The notes beneath the pieces are model-generated. The model was not told where the DNA came from. It saw only the letters and a program-made list of their open reading frames with translations, and did no database searches. From positions 248,001 through 312,000 of the forward strand of contig CAVQMN010000004.1 in the NCBI GenBank assembly GCA_963713625.1: 64,000 nucleotides of DNA, given 5' to 3'. Source of the stretch: Bog-756 sp963713625 (GTDB taxonomy: Bacteria; Actinomycetota; Acidimicrobiia; Acidimicrobiales; RAAP-2). The translations under genes and the position numbers were made by a program. Within the stretch, counting starts at the first letter, position 1; each line of letters starts with the position of its first letter. Shown here in pieces: positions 7,647 to 16,062 of this stretch.

Positions 7647-8225
7647 CTACCTTGCCTTGTCCCCTGCCCCGACGAGGCCCCTTGTACTCCCACGATCGAC
7701 CAACGCCTTCTGCAGCGCTTTTCTTCCGCGATGGATCCTGCTCATCACCGTTCCGATGGGCACATCGGTGATCTCGGCGATCTCCTTGTAGGAGAAACCC
7801 TCGACATCGGCCAGGAGCACGGCCATCCGGAACGTGTCGGGCAGGGCCTCGATGGCTTCCTTCACGTCGGTGTCGGTGAAGCGGTCGAGGGCTTCGTCCT
7901 CGGCGCTGCGACCCAGGCCCCCGCCCTGGTCACCACCCAGGCGGTGGTAGAGGTACAGGTCCTCCACGTCCTCGACGTCGGCGATCTCGGGGCGCCGTTT
8001 CTTGGCCCGGTAGGTGTTGATGTAGGTGTTGGTGAGGATCCGGTAGAGCCAGGCCTTGAGATTGGTGCCCAGTTCGAAGCTGGCGAACGCCCGGTACGCC
8101 TTCAGAAAGGTCTCCTGCACGAGGTCTTCGGCGTCAGCCGGATTGCGGGTCATACGCAGGGCGGCCGTGTACAGCGCAGGCATGTACTCCATTGCAAGAT
8201 CGGAGAACATCGCCTGATCGGCCAT
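7647..8225 (-). CDS. sigR: ECF RNA polymerase sigma factor, SigR/SigH type
   Basis: Directs RNA polymerase to thiol-stress promoters. Region 2 is seen as RMTRNPADAEDLVQETFLKAYRAF with TNLKAWLYRILTNTYIN (about 24-70). Region 4 is LPDTFRMAVLLADVEGFSYKEIAEI followed by IGTVMSRIHRGRKALQ. Its 192 residues and the adjacent zinc anti-sigma factor identify the SigR (Streptomyces) / SigH (Mycobacterium) group. I did not find a clear GGAAT...GTT autoregulatory promoter upstream. Confidence 0.9.
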   Translation of the reverse strand: MADQAMFSDLAMEYMPALYTAALRMTRNPADAEDLVQETFLKAYRAFASFELGTNLKAWLYRILTNTYINTYRAKKRRPEIADVEDVEDLYLYHRLGGDQGGGLGRSAEDEALDRFTDTDVKEAIEALPDTFRMAVLLADVEGFSYKEIAEITDVPIGTVMSRIHRGRKALQKALVDRGSTRGLVGAGDKAR

Positions 8226-8337
8226 GCAAGAACCCTACAAGTTCGAGCACCGGCCTGACACCCGGCCCGGCCCCCGGCGCCGCAGCCACGAGCTCCGCCC
8301 TCGGGTCCCGGGGGGAGACTCCCGGCGACACGGCCCC

Positions 8338-9534
8338 TCAGCCGACGTGCACCGGAACGCCCGAGTAGCCGGCGACGTTGGCCATCTGGACCCGGCGCAG
8401 ACCGCCCTCGTCCACAGTGAAACGGGGCCAGCGGCGGATCATCTCCTGCAGCGCCACCCGGCTCTCCATCCGGGCCAGGGCCGCGCCCAGGCAGGTGTGG
8501 ATCCCGAAACCGAAGCCGAGGGCGTGCCCCGAGGCCCGGGTGATGTCGAACCGGTCCGGGTCGGGGTACTCGCGCTCGTCGTGGGTGGCCGCACCGGTGA
8601 GGAGGAGGACCGGGGAACCGGCCGGGATGGTCGTCCCGTGCCACTCCGACGGCTGCACCGAGAAACGACCCTGGTACTGGGAGGGAGGCCAGAACCTGAG
8701 GATCTCCTCGACCGCTCCGGACGCAAGGCCGGGGTCGTCGACCATCGCCGTCCACTGGTCGCCGTTCCGGGCCAGGAGCACGAAGGCATTCCCCACCAGC
8801 TTGGTCACCGTCTCGGCCCCGGCCCCCCCGAGCAGAGCGGCGAACCCGGCGATCTCGTCGTCGGCCAGGGCGGTGGTGGTTCCGTCCTCACGCTCCATGG
8901 TGGCCTGGGTGAGCTGGCTCAACATGTCCCCGCCGGGATCGGCGCGCTTGGTGCGGGCCAGGGCCTGGAAGTAGACCACCGCCTCCAGCATGGCCTCCTG
9001 GCCCTCCCGTGAGGGGCCGGGCTCGCCCGGCTCGCGCTGCAGGGTGAGGTCGATCCAGTGCCGGATCTTCTGGCGGTCGGCCGGGGGCACACCGAGCATC
9101 CGCGAGATGATCTCGACCGGGAAGGGAGCGGCGAACTCCTCCACCGCATCGAAGGAAGGCCGGCCGTCGAGTTGGTCGGCGAAACCGCTGATCACCTCCG
9201 TCACCATCGGTTCGAGCGCCTGGATGGAGCGCGGATGGAACACCTTGCTGACCAGGCTGCGGAGGCGGTGGTGATCAGGCGGGTCCTGCATGATCATCAT
9301 CCCGAGCCCGCCCATCATGCCTTCGTCGAGCGAGAGGGAGTAGAGGTCCACCCCGTGGGTACTGGTGAACGTCCGCCAGTCGTGGCTGGCCGCCAGGACG
9401 TCGGCGTGCCGGGCCAGGGCCCAGAATCCGTACTGCTCGTTGAAGTGGACGGGTGCCTCGTCGCGGAGCTGGCGGTAGAGGTCGTAGGGGTCGTCGAAGA
9501 AGACCTCGGAGAAGGGGTCGAAGACGGCGGTCAC
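8338..9534 (-). CDS. Cytochrome P450
   Basis: A soluble heme monooxygenase of 398 residues. The heme ligand motif FGFGIHTCLGAALAR places the proximal cysteine at about residue 348. The K-helix is EEILRF, and the I-helix GGAGAETVTK carries the AGxET variant. I start at GTG 9534, which overlaps the stop of the DoxX gene (GTGA); a longer reading to 9663 only adds antisense of that gene. Resemblance to actinobacterial CYP125/142/steroid-type P450s is plausible but the substrate cannot be read from sequence. Confidence 0.93.
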   Translation of the reverse strand: MTAVFDPFSEVFFDDPYDLYRQLRDEAPVHFNEQYGFWALARHADVLAASHDWRTFTSTHGVDLYSLSLDEGMMGGLGMMIMQDPPDHHRLRSLVSKVFHPRSIQALEPMVTEVISGFADQLDGRPSFDAVEEFAAPFPVEIISRMLGVPPADRQKIRHWIDLTLQREPGEPGPSREGQEAMLEAVVYFQALARTKRADPGGDMLSQLTQATMEREDGTTTALADDEIAGFAALLGGAGAETVTKLVGNAFVLLARNGDQWTAMVDDPGLASGAVEEILRFWPPSQYQGRFSVQPSEWHGTTIPAGSPVLLLTGAATHDEREYPDPDRFDITRASGHALGFGFGIHTCLGAALARMESRVALQEMIRRWPRFTVDEGGLRRVQMANVAGYSGVPVHVG

Positions 9535-10046
9535 GTGCGGGGCCCGGGCCGCCAGAACGTGGCCAGGAGGAGGGCGCTCCCGCCGACACCGCCGATCAGG
9601 GCGATCCACAGGCCCGTCCACCCCCACAGCGAGGTCAGGCCGGCGGCCTTGTCGATGCTCCATCCGCCCGGCCCCACCGTGGCCAGGAGAAAGCCCGACA
9701 TGGTCAGCACCATGACGTACTCCCAGCCTTCACCGGGGCGGAAGATGAAGAACCCGTTCCGGAGGTGGTTGGTGACCCAGGCCACGACCATGACCCCGAC
9801 CACACCGGCCCCGCCCAACGCGGTCAGGAGCCCGAGGACGAGGAGCAGCCCGGCCCCGATCTCGGTGATGCTCGCCGTCCAGGCGTGGAACCAACCCGGC
9901 TTCATGCCCAGACTCTCGAACCAGCGCCCGGTACCGGCGATCTTCCCGCCGCCGATGATGTGGTTGACGCCGTGGGCGATGAACACGGCCCCGATGGCCA
10001 CTCTGAACACCAAGAGGGCGAGGTCGACGGCATGGACGTTGGCCAT
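9531..10046 (-). CDS. DoxX family membrane protein
   Basis: A 171-residue integral membrane protein with four hydrophobic segments (LALLVFRVAIGAVFIAHGVNH, ITEIGAGLLLVLGLLTALGG, VVGVMVVAWVT, LWIALIGGVGGSALLLATF). The first segment with its AHGVNH ending is typical of DoxX. Start ATG 10046 has GGAG 6 bases upstream; an ATG 12 bases earlier is also possible. Coupled to the P450 gene by a 4-base overlap. DoxX proteins are linked to redox and thiol homeostasis in mycobacteria, but the role here is not known. Confidence 0.85.
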   Translation of the reverse strand: MANVHAVDLALLVFRVAIGAVFIAHGVNHIIGGGKIAGTGRWFESLGMKPGWFHAWTASITEIGAGLLLVLGLLTALGGAGVVGVMVVAWVTNHLRNGFFIFRPGEGWEYVMVLTMSGFLLATVGPGGWSIDKAAGLTSLWGWTGLWIALIGGVGGSALLLATFWRPGPRT

Positions 10047-10181
10047 TGAGGGCTCCACTTTCTCGGGCGGGACGGTCAGCCGGCCACTAGATGATCACAC
10101 GGCGGTTGCAGAAACCACTCGATACTCTGCCAGCCGCCGCCGGGTCGTTGCCGCCCGTGGCCGGCCCGGCGGGGCCCGGGT

Positions 10182-10484
10182 TCAGTCCGAGGCCGGGAGG
10201 GCCTTGGCCGACTTGACCTCGAGCGCCTCCCCGTCCAAGGACAGTCCCCCGCTGCCGGGCTTGGTGCACAGGACCTCGACCGAGTCGGCGGCGTCCGTGT
10301 AGCGCTTGCCCAGCAGGGTGCTGCCGCTCAGATCGGCCGGTCCCCCGCCCTCGGCCGCCGGCTCGTCCAGGGCCACCACCGCCACCCCGCCACAGGCCAG
10401 CTCGTGGTCCCCCGTGCCCTTGATGACCACGATCTCGGTCTCGCTGACCTGGCTCTTCAGCCGCAACCCGGGCTTGAGATTCAT
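10182..10484 (-). CDS. Small conserved-looking protein of unknown function
   Basis: A 100-residue acidic soluble protein (MNLKPGLRLKSQVSETEIVV...) with two cysteines, ELACGG and VEVLCTKPG. It begins 4 bases inside the end of the acyl-CoA ligase gene (ATGA), so the two are co-translated. The spacing of short beta-rich segments suggests a small beta-barrel fold, but I do not recognise the family. Tight coupling suggests it works with the ligase. Confidence 0.65.
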   Translation of the reverse strand: MNLKPGLRLKSQVSETEIVVIKGTGDHELACGGVAVVALDEPAAEGGGPADLSGSTLLGKRYTDAADSVEVLCTKPGSGGLSLDGEALEVKSAKALPASD

Positions 10485-12058
10485 GACGAAACCCCTTTCA
10501 TCGACTCGTCGGACACCGGAGAGCCTGGATCAGCGGGCCGGTCGGCCGCCAGCTCGTCCCGGACCACCCGCCGGAGCACCTTGCCGCTGGCCGTGGTGGG
10601 AAGCTCGTCGTAGACGGCGATGCGTCCGGGCGTCTTGAGGGAGCCCAGGCTCTGGCGGACCCAGCCGGTGAGCTCCTCGGCGATCGCTTCGGGGGAGCGC
10701 CCGGCCAGCGGTGGGCCGAGGACCACGGCGGCGGCCACCGACTCCCCCCATTCGGGATCGGGGACGCCGACCACGGCCACGGAGTGGACGCCGTCGTGCC
10801 GGAGCAGCGCGTCCTCGATCTCCGACGGCGACAGGTTCTCCCCGCCCTTGATGATCACGTCGTCGGCCCGACCCTCGACATACAGGTAGCCGGAGCCATC
10901 GATCGATCCCACGTCCCCGGTGACCAGCCATCCGGCGGCATCGAGGCTGGAGGCGCTGTCGAGGTACTGCCCCCCGACCTGGGGGCCCCGGACCCGGATC
11001 AGCCCTCTGGCCCCTTCAGGGGCCACGGCACCGGACTCGTCGAAGATGGCCACTTCGACCCCGGGCAACGGGCGGCCCACCGACTCGAGGCGACGACGGG
11101 CCGCCGGATCGGAGCTGGACAGGGCCTCCCGGTGGTCGTCAGGTCCGAGCACGGCGATGGTCGACGACGTCTCGGTGAGCCCGTAGGCGTTGACGAACTG
11201 GGTCTCGGGGAACAGCTCGAGGGCCCGCTCGAGGATGGGAGCAGCCATGCGGGCCCCGCCGTAGGACAGCGATCGCAGCGTGGGGACCCGGAGGGCGGCA
11301 TCGGCCTCCATGCACTGGACGATCCTGGCCAGCATGGTGGGGACGACGAACGCGTGGGTGGCGCCACCGGTGCGGGCCAGGTCCAGCCACCCGGTGGGGG
11401 TGAAGGTCGGAAGGGGCAGGATGCGACGCCCCGAGTAGACCGAGGTGAGCACGGCGGCCACGCCTGCGATGTGGAACGGTGGCGCGGCCAGCAGGAGCGC
11501 CTCGTCCTCCCCCGAACCGGCGAACTCCACGGTGTCCATGACATAGGACGAGAGGTTGTCGTGGGAGAGGAGGGCGGCCTTCGGGGTGCCCGACGATCCG
11601 CTGGTGAACAGGATGACGGCGGCCCGGTCGGGATCGTCGGCGAAGGACCCGCCGGCCGGCGTGGGCCCGTCGGCGCCGTCGGCGCCGAGGCCACGCACCC
11701 ACGTCGACGTCAGGGTCGGCGTCGGGCGTCGCAGGGCGGCGGCCAGTGGCTCCGAGGCCACGACGCGGGGGGCGTCCAGCCGTTCGACCTGGGCCTGGAG
11801 GGCGTCGACCGGCAGCCGGAAGTTGAGCGGGGCATAGGAGGCCCCCGCCCATGCGGCCCCGAACAGCGCGGCAGGGACGGCCGCCGAGCAGGCGTCGGCG
11901 AAGGCCAGGGTGTGGGCCCCGTGGGCCGCGAGATCAGCCCCCGCCCCCCGGGCCAGGTCGCGCAGACCGGCATAGGACAACGATTCCGCCCCGTCGGTGA
12001 GCGCGGTGCGGTCCCCGAATGAGTCGGCGATCAGGTCCAAGAGGATGGCGATGTTCAT
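10481..12058 (-). CDS. Acyl-CoA ligase (AMP-binding, class I adenylate-forming)
   Basis: Activates a carboxylic acid through an acyl-AMP to the CoA thioester. The 525 residues contain the phosphate-binding loop ILFTSGSSGTPKAALLSH, the AMP motif NAYGLTETSS, and the hinge WLVTGDVGSIDGSGYLYVEGRADDVIIKGGENLSPSEIE, ending with the catalytic lysine region PTTASGKVLRR. Start ATG 12058 (MNIAILLDLIADSFGDRTAL) matches the family N-terminus; the upstream extension is low-complexity. Substrate not predictable; the neighbours suggest fatty-acid, steroid or aromatic acid breakdown. Confidence 0.92.
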   Translation of the reverse strand: MNIAILLDLIADSFGDRTALTDGAESLSYAGLRDLARGAGADLAAHGAHTLAFADACSAAVPAALFGAAWAGASYAPLNFRLPVDALQAQVERLDAPRVVASEPLAAALRRPTPTLTSTWVRGLGADGADGPTPAGGSFADDPDRAAVILFTSGSSGTPKAALLSHDNLSSYVMDTVEFAGSGEDEALLLAAPPFHIAGVAAVLTSVYSGRRILPLPTFTPTGWLDLARTGGATHAFVVPTMLARIVQCMEADAALRVPTLRSLSYGGARMAAPILERALELFPETQFVNAYGLTETSSTIAVLGPDDHREALSSSDPAARRRLESVGRPLPGVEVAIFDESGAVAPEGARGLIRVRGPQVGGQYLDSASSLDAAGWLVTGDVGSIDGSGYLYVEGRADDVIIKGGENLSPSEIEDALLRHDGVHSVAVVGVPDPEWGESVAAAVVLGPPLAGRSPEAIAEELTGWVRQSLGSLKTPGRIAVYDELPTTASGKVLRRVVRDELAADRPADPGSPVSDESMKGVSS

Positions 12059-12252
12059 GACGGGCATCCCGGGACGGTCGGTGCCGTCGGTGCGGTTCTC
12101 ATCGGTCGGCGGGGGATGGTTCGGTGTCCATGGGGTGGGAGGAAGGCGGTCGGTCGCCCGAAAGCGGGGCCAACCATAACGATTCCCGTCGTCGCGGGAC
12201 AATCCCCCACCCCGGTCCGACCCGGCCACGCCGGCGCCGTCCGGGGCCGAGG

Positions 12253-13245
12253 TCAGCCGTCGAGCTCGTCGACCAGTCCCCAGTCCAGCGCGGTGGCGGC
12301 ATCGATGACCGGTTGGCCGAGCGCCAGCAGTGCGGTGGCGTGACGGCCGATGCGCCGGGGCAGGCTGACGGTACCACCCGCCCCCGGGATGAGTCCGAGG
12401 CCCACTTCGGGGAGCGAGATGCGGGTCGAGGGATGGGCCACCACCCGGTGGGCGAAGGCAGCCAACTCGATACCTGAGCCCACCGTCGATCCGTGGACGT
12501 ACGCCGTTGTCCGGTCGGCCACTTCAGCCAGAGCCCGGCCCGCGTTGCGCTGCAGGCGCACCAGATGGGCCGACACCGGATCCGGGCGTGACCCGAACTC
12601 GCCCAGATCCCCCCCGCTGCAGAACGACCCACCCGAGCCCCGCAGGGTGACCGAGGTGATCGTCGGGTCGGCTGTCGCCACCCCGACGGCGTCGAGGAGC
12701 TCGTCACGCATCCGGGCGTTGAAGGCGTTGAGCACATGGGGACGGTCGAGGGTGATGGACAGCTCGTGGTCGTGCCGGGACACCAGGACCACCGGACCGG
12801 AGACCTCCGGCCGCGTCCGGGCCGGGGTGCTGCTTCGCCAGCGGTCGAACTCAGGACCGCCCTGCAGGAGGCCGTAGGTGGTCGACTCGGCCACCAGACC
12901 GGCGGGGACGGACCGGCCCTCGCCGGTGCGGAGCAGCACGGCCAGTGTGGTCGACGCCATCGGATTCCGGCCGACCGTGTCCAGGACCGCCTCGAGGTTC
13001 CGGCTCCCTCGTCCGACGACGACGTCGGCCCACCGCGGGGTCCGGGCCGTCGGATCCTCCACCGTGGCCACCACCACCGCGGCCAGGGACTGCAGTCGCT
13101 CCATCGAGGGTTCGGTGAGCCGGTCGGGAAGATCGTCACCGTCGACCACCACCGCGGCCTGCCCGGCGTCGACGACCCGGGTGTGGAGCTCCCCCATAGC
13201 CAGCACCCCGGCGAACTCCTCACCGGAGAGCCGCACGGGGGTCAT
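12253..13245 (-). CDS. Enoyl-CoA hydratase/isomerase family protein with extra N-terminal domain
   Basis: A crotonase-fold protein of 330 residues. The C-terminal half carries ITLDRPHVLNAFNARMRDEL, the oxyanion-hole segment GSFCSGGDLGEFG and SLPEVGLGLIPGAGGTVSLPRRIG. The glutamate of LPEVGLG fits the family's catalytic position. The first 150 or so residues are not crotonase-like and contain AGQAAVVVDGDDL and LQSLAAVVVATVEDP, so this could be a fused or duplicated half. Start ATG 13245 leaves an 80-base gap to the divergent CoA-transferase. Confidence 0.85.
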   Translation of the reverse strand: MTPVRLSGEEFAGVLAMGELHTRVVDAGQAAVVVDGDDLPDRLTEPSMERLQSLAAVVVATVEDPTARTPRWADVVVGRGSRNLEAVLDTVGRNPMASTTLAVLLRTGEGRSVPAGLVAESTTYGLLQGGPEFDRWRSSTPARTRPEVSGPVVLVSRHDHELSITLDRPHVLNAFNARMRDELLDAVGVATADPTITSVTLRGSGGSFCSGGDLGEFGSRPDPVSAHLVRLQRNAGRALAEVADRTTAYVHGSTVGSGIELAAFAHRVVAHPSTRISLPEVGLGLIPGAGGTVSLPRRIGRHATALLALGQPVIDAATALDWGLVDELDG

Positions 13246-13325
13246 CGGACGATGGTAACGATTCGGGGCAATCGGCGTAGCCTGACGCCCGACCAGCCTG
13301 ACGCCCGAACAAAGGAAGGCAACCG

Positions 13326-14588
13326 GTGACTGACGGAGCGCGGGGTCCGGCCCAGGCGTCTGCGGCATGGGCCGCCTCGGGGATGATGTTCCTGACCGGA
13401 CGGCCCGACGGCCCGGCTCTCGGGGCGCCGGCCGCCCTCGTCGACCTCGGGTACACCGTCGCCGCCGACATCGGCCGGAGGACGGCGCGCCTGGGCCGGC
13501 CGGTGACGGTGGACCCCCTGGCCGTGATGGCCGAGCGTGCCGCCATCGCCGGTCACCGACGGGGCGGCCGGGTCAGCTGTGGGGGCTCCTCCCGACTGAT
13601 GCCCTGCGCCGACGGATGGGTGGCGGCCACCTTGGCCCGGCCTGCCGACTGGGATCTCCTGGCCGCCCTCCTCGGACGTTCCTCGCCCATCCCCGCCGGG
13701 GAGTGGACCACGCTGCAGATGGGTGTGGCTTCCGTCGGGGGGGCCGAGCTCACGGCCCGGGCCGAGCTGGTCGGCCTTCCCCTGTCCGTACTGGGCGAAC
13801 GGCGCCCGCCTCCGGTCGGCCCTCCTGTGCGGTCCGCCACCGTCCACGGGATCGACCGGACGCGCATCCGGTCGGCGTCGCCGGTGACGTCCCTGGCCGG
13901 ACTGGTGGTGGCCGACCTCTCGGCCCTGTGGGCCGGGCCCTTGGTGGGCCGCCTGCTGGCCCGGGCCGGCGCCCGGGTCATCAAGGTGGAGTCCGCATCC
14001 CGCCCCGACGGGGTCCGACAGGGGGACCCGCGGTTCCACGCGGCCATGAACGCGGGCAAGGAATCGGTGGTCATCGAGTTCGGGCGGGAGGGAGGGAGCG
14101 AGCTGCTGGTCCGGATCCTGTCGAGGGCCGACGTGGTCATCACCGCCTCGAGACCGCGTGCCCTCGAACAGCTCGGCCTCGACGCCGAGGACCTGATCGC
14201 ACACCACCGGCCCCGGGTATGGCTGATGATCTCGGGCTACGGGGGCGCACCCGGTTCGTCGCACCGGGTGGCGTTCGGCGATGACGCGGCCGTGGCCGGT
14301 GGACTGGTCTCGTGGGACGGACCCACGCCCTGTTTCTGCGGCGATGCCGTGGCCGACCCGCTGACCGGACTGGCCGGCACCGCCGCCGTCCTGGCCGCTC
14401 TCGAGAGCGACGGGGCGTGGATCATCGAGGCGTCGATGGCCGACATCGCCGGGGGAGCCACCGGTCCCGCGCTCGGAGTCGCCGGCCTCCGCCCCGCACC
14501 CCCGCGGTGCCGCCCTGACCAGCATGGACCTGTCCCCGACCTCGGTGCGGATACGGGCACCGTCCTCGGTGAGCTGGGGATCGTCTGA
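13326..14588 (+). CDS. CaiB/BaiF (class III) CoA-transferase with permuted domain order
   Basis: Class III CoA-transferases move CoA between carboxylic acids through an enzyme-aspartyl intermediate. The usual N-terminal motif (LAGLVVADLSALWAGPLVGRLLARAGARVIKVE) is here at about residue 190, not at the start. The block that usually comes late (SSRLMPCADGWVAATLARPADWDLL) is at about 85. The likely catalytic aspartate is in FCGDAVADPLTGLAGTAAVLAALE. This is the layout of a circular permutation. GTG start 13326 has AAGGAAGG 6 bases upstream. Divergent from the hydratase gene. Confidence 0.85.
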   Translation: MTDGARGPAQASAAWAASGMMFLTGRPDGPALGAPAALVDLGYTVAADIGRRTARLGRPVTVDPLAVMAERAAIAGHRRGGRVSCGGSSRLMPCADGWVAATLARPADWDLLAALLGRSSPIPAGEWTTLQMGVASVGGAELTARAELVGLPLSVLGERRPPPVGPPVRSATVHGIDRTRIRSASPVTSLAGLVVADLSALWAGPLVGRLLARAGARVIKVESASRPDGVRQGDPRFHAAMNAGKESVVIEFGREGGSELLVRILSRADVVITASRPRALEQLGLDAEDLIAHHRPRVWLMISGYGGAPGSSHRVAFGDDAAVAGGLVSWDGPTPCFCGDAVADPLTGLAGTAAVLAALESDGAWIIEASMADIAGGATGPALGVAGLRPAPPRCRPDQHGPVPDLGADTGTVLGELGIV

Positions 14589-14705
14589 CCGGGTCCGCCC
14601 GGCCGGAAAACGGGGGGATGGCCGGCGGGACCCGGGCCCCCGGCTTCACGGGATGCCGCTTCCCCCGGTACTCTTCGGAGAGGAAACCGACAAGGGGGAA
14701 GCGCG

Positions 14706-15986
14706 ATGGATATCAACGAGATGGTCATGGTCAGCGTGGACGACCATGTCGTAGAACCCCCGAACCTCTTTTCCGGGCGCCTTCCGGCCAAGTACGCCGA
14801 CCTGGCCCCCAAGTTCATCACCAACGACGACGGGACCAACGCCTGGCTGTACGAAGGCCAGGTCCTTCCCAACGTGGCCCTGAACGCGGTGGCCGGCCGT
14901 CCCCGCGAGGAGTACGGCCTCGAGCCCACCTCGTTCGACCAGCTGCGGCCCGGCTGCTACGACGTCGACGAGCGGGTGAAGGACATGGATGCCAACGGCG
15001 TCCTCGGATCACTGTGCTTCCCCTCCTTCCCGCAGTTCTGCGGCCAGCTCTTCGCCCGCACCGAGGACAAGGACGTCGCCCTGGCCATGATCCGGGCCTA
15101 CAACGACTGGCACATCGACGAGTGGTGCGGCACGCACAAGGGCCGCTTCATCCCCTGCCCGCTCCCGGCCATCTGGGACCCCGAGGTGCTGGCCGCGGAG
15201 GTCCGACGGACCGCAGCCAAGGGGGCACACGCGGTGACCTTCTCGGAAAACCCGTCCAAGCTCGGTTGGCCCAGCATCCACTCCGACTACTGGGATCCGT
15301 TCTGGAAGGCGTGTAGCGACGAGGCCGTGGTGGTGTGCATGCACATCGGTTCGTCGTCGGAGATCGTGATCACCTCGGCTGACGCCCCCATCGACTGCCT
15401 CATCACCCTGACCCCGATGAACATCGTGCAGGCCGCGGCCGACCTGGTGTGGTCGCCGGTGCTGCGCAAGTACCCCGACCTCAAGGTGGCGCTGTCCGAG
15501 GGCGGCATCGGCTGGATTCCGTACTTCTTGGAGCGGGTCGACTACAACTACGACCGCCACCACGCCTGGACGGGCCAGGACTTCGGCGACGCCCTCCCGA
15601 GCCAGGTCTTCAATCGCAGCGTGCTCACCTGCTTCATCGACGATCGTTTCGGTGTGGCCAGCCGCGAGTTCCTGGACATGGACAACGTCATGTGGGAGTG
15701 CGACTACCCCCACTCGGACTCGACATGGCCGATGGCCCCCGAGACGCTGGCCAAGAGCCTGGACGGGGTGTCCGACTACGACATCGACCGCATCACCCAT
15801 CTCAACGCCATGCGTCACTTTCACTACGATCCCTTCACCGAGTTGGGGGGGAAGGCGAACTGCACGGTTGGCGCCCTCAGGAAGCAGGCGGTGGGCCACG
15901 ACGTGTCCACCAAGTCCCAGTTGAGGGAGAGCATCGGTAAGGGAGGGACCCGGTCGGTCGACCTCCTTTCCATCGCCAAGAAGTGA
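14706..15986 (+). CDS. Amidohydrolase-2 family protein (TIM-barrel metal-dependent hydrolase)
   Basis: A 426-residue protein opening VSVDDHVVEPPNLF, the 'xDxHxxE' signature of the amidohydrolase-2 superfamily. Other conserved segments are VCMHIGSSSE (metal-site histidine), LKVALSEGGIGWIPYFLERVDY and NVMWECDYPHSDSTWP (late aspartate/histidine). Relatives include decarboxylases such as ACMS-decarboxylase-type enzymes and uncharacterised actinobacterial hydrolases. RBS GGGGGAAG lies just before ATG 14706. It probably forms an operon with the CoA-transferase downstream, 76 bases away. Confidence 0.9.
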   Translation: MDINEMVMVSVDDHVVEPPNLFSGRLPAKYADLAPKFITNDDGTNAWLYEGQVLPNVALNAVAGRPREEYGLEPTSFDQLRPGCYDVDERVKDMDANGVLGSLCFPSFPQFCGQLFARTEDKDVALAMIRAYNDWHIDEWCGTHKGRFIPCPLPAIWDPEVLAAEVRRTAAKGAHAVTFSENPSKLGWPSIHSDYWDPFWKACSDEAVVVCMHIGSSSEIVITSADAPIDCLITLTPMNIVQAAADLVWSPVLRKYPDLKVALSEGGIGWIPYFLERVDYNYDRHHAWTGQDFGDALPSQVFNRSVLTCFIDDRFGVASREFLDMDNVMWECDYPHSDSTWPMAPETLAKSLDGVSDYDIDRITHLNAMRHFHYDPFTELGGKANCTVGALRKQAVGHDVSTKSQLRESIGKGGTRSVDLLSIAKK

Positions 15987-16062
15987 CGGCGGGCGGCCCG
16001 ACCGCTCCGCCGCTCCGCCACCCCACCAACCTGCCGCATCACCGATCGAAGGAAGGGCCACC

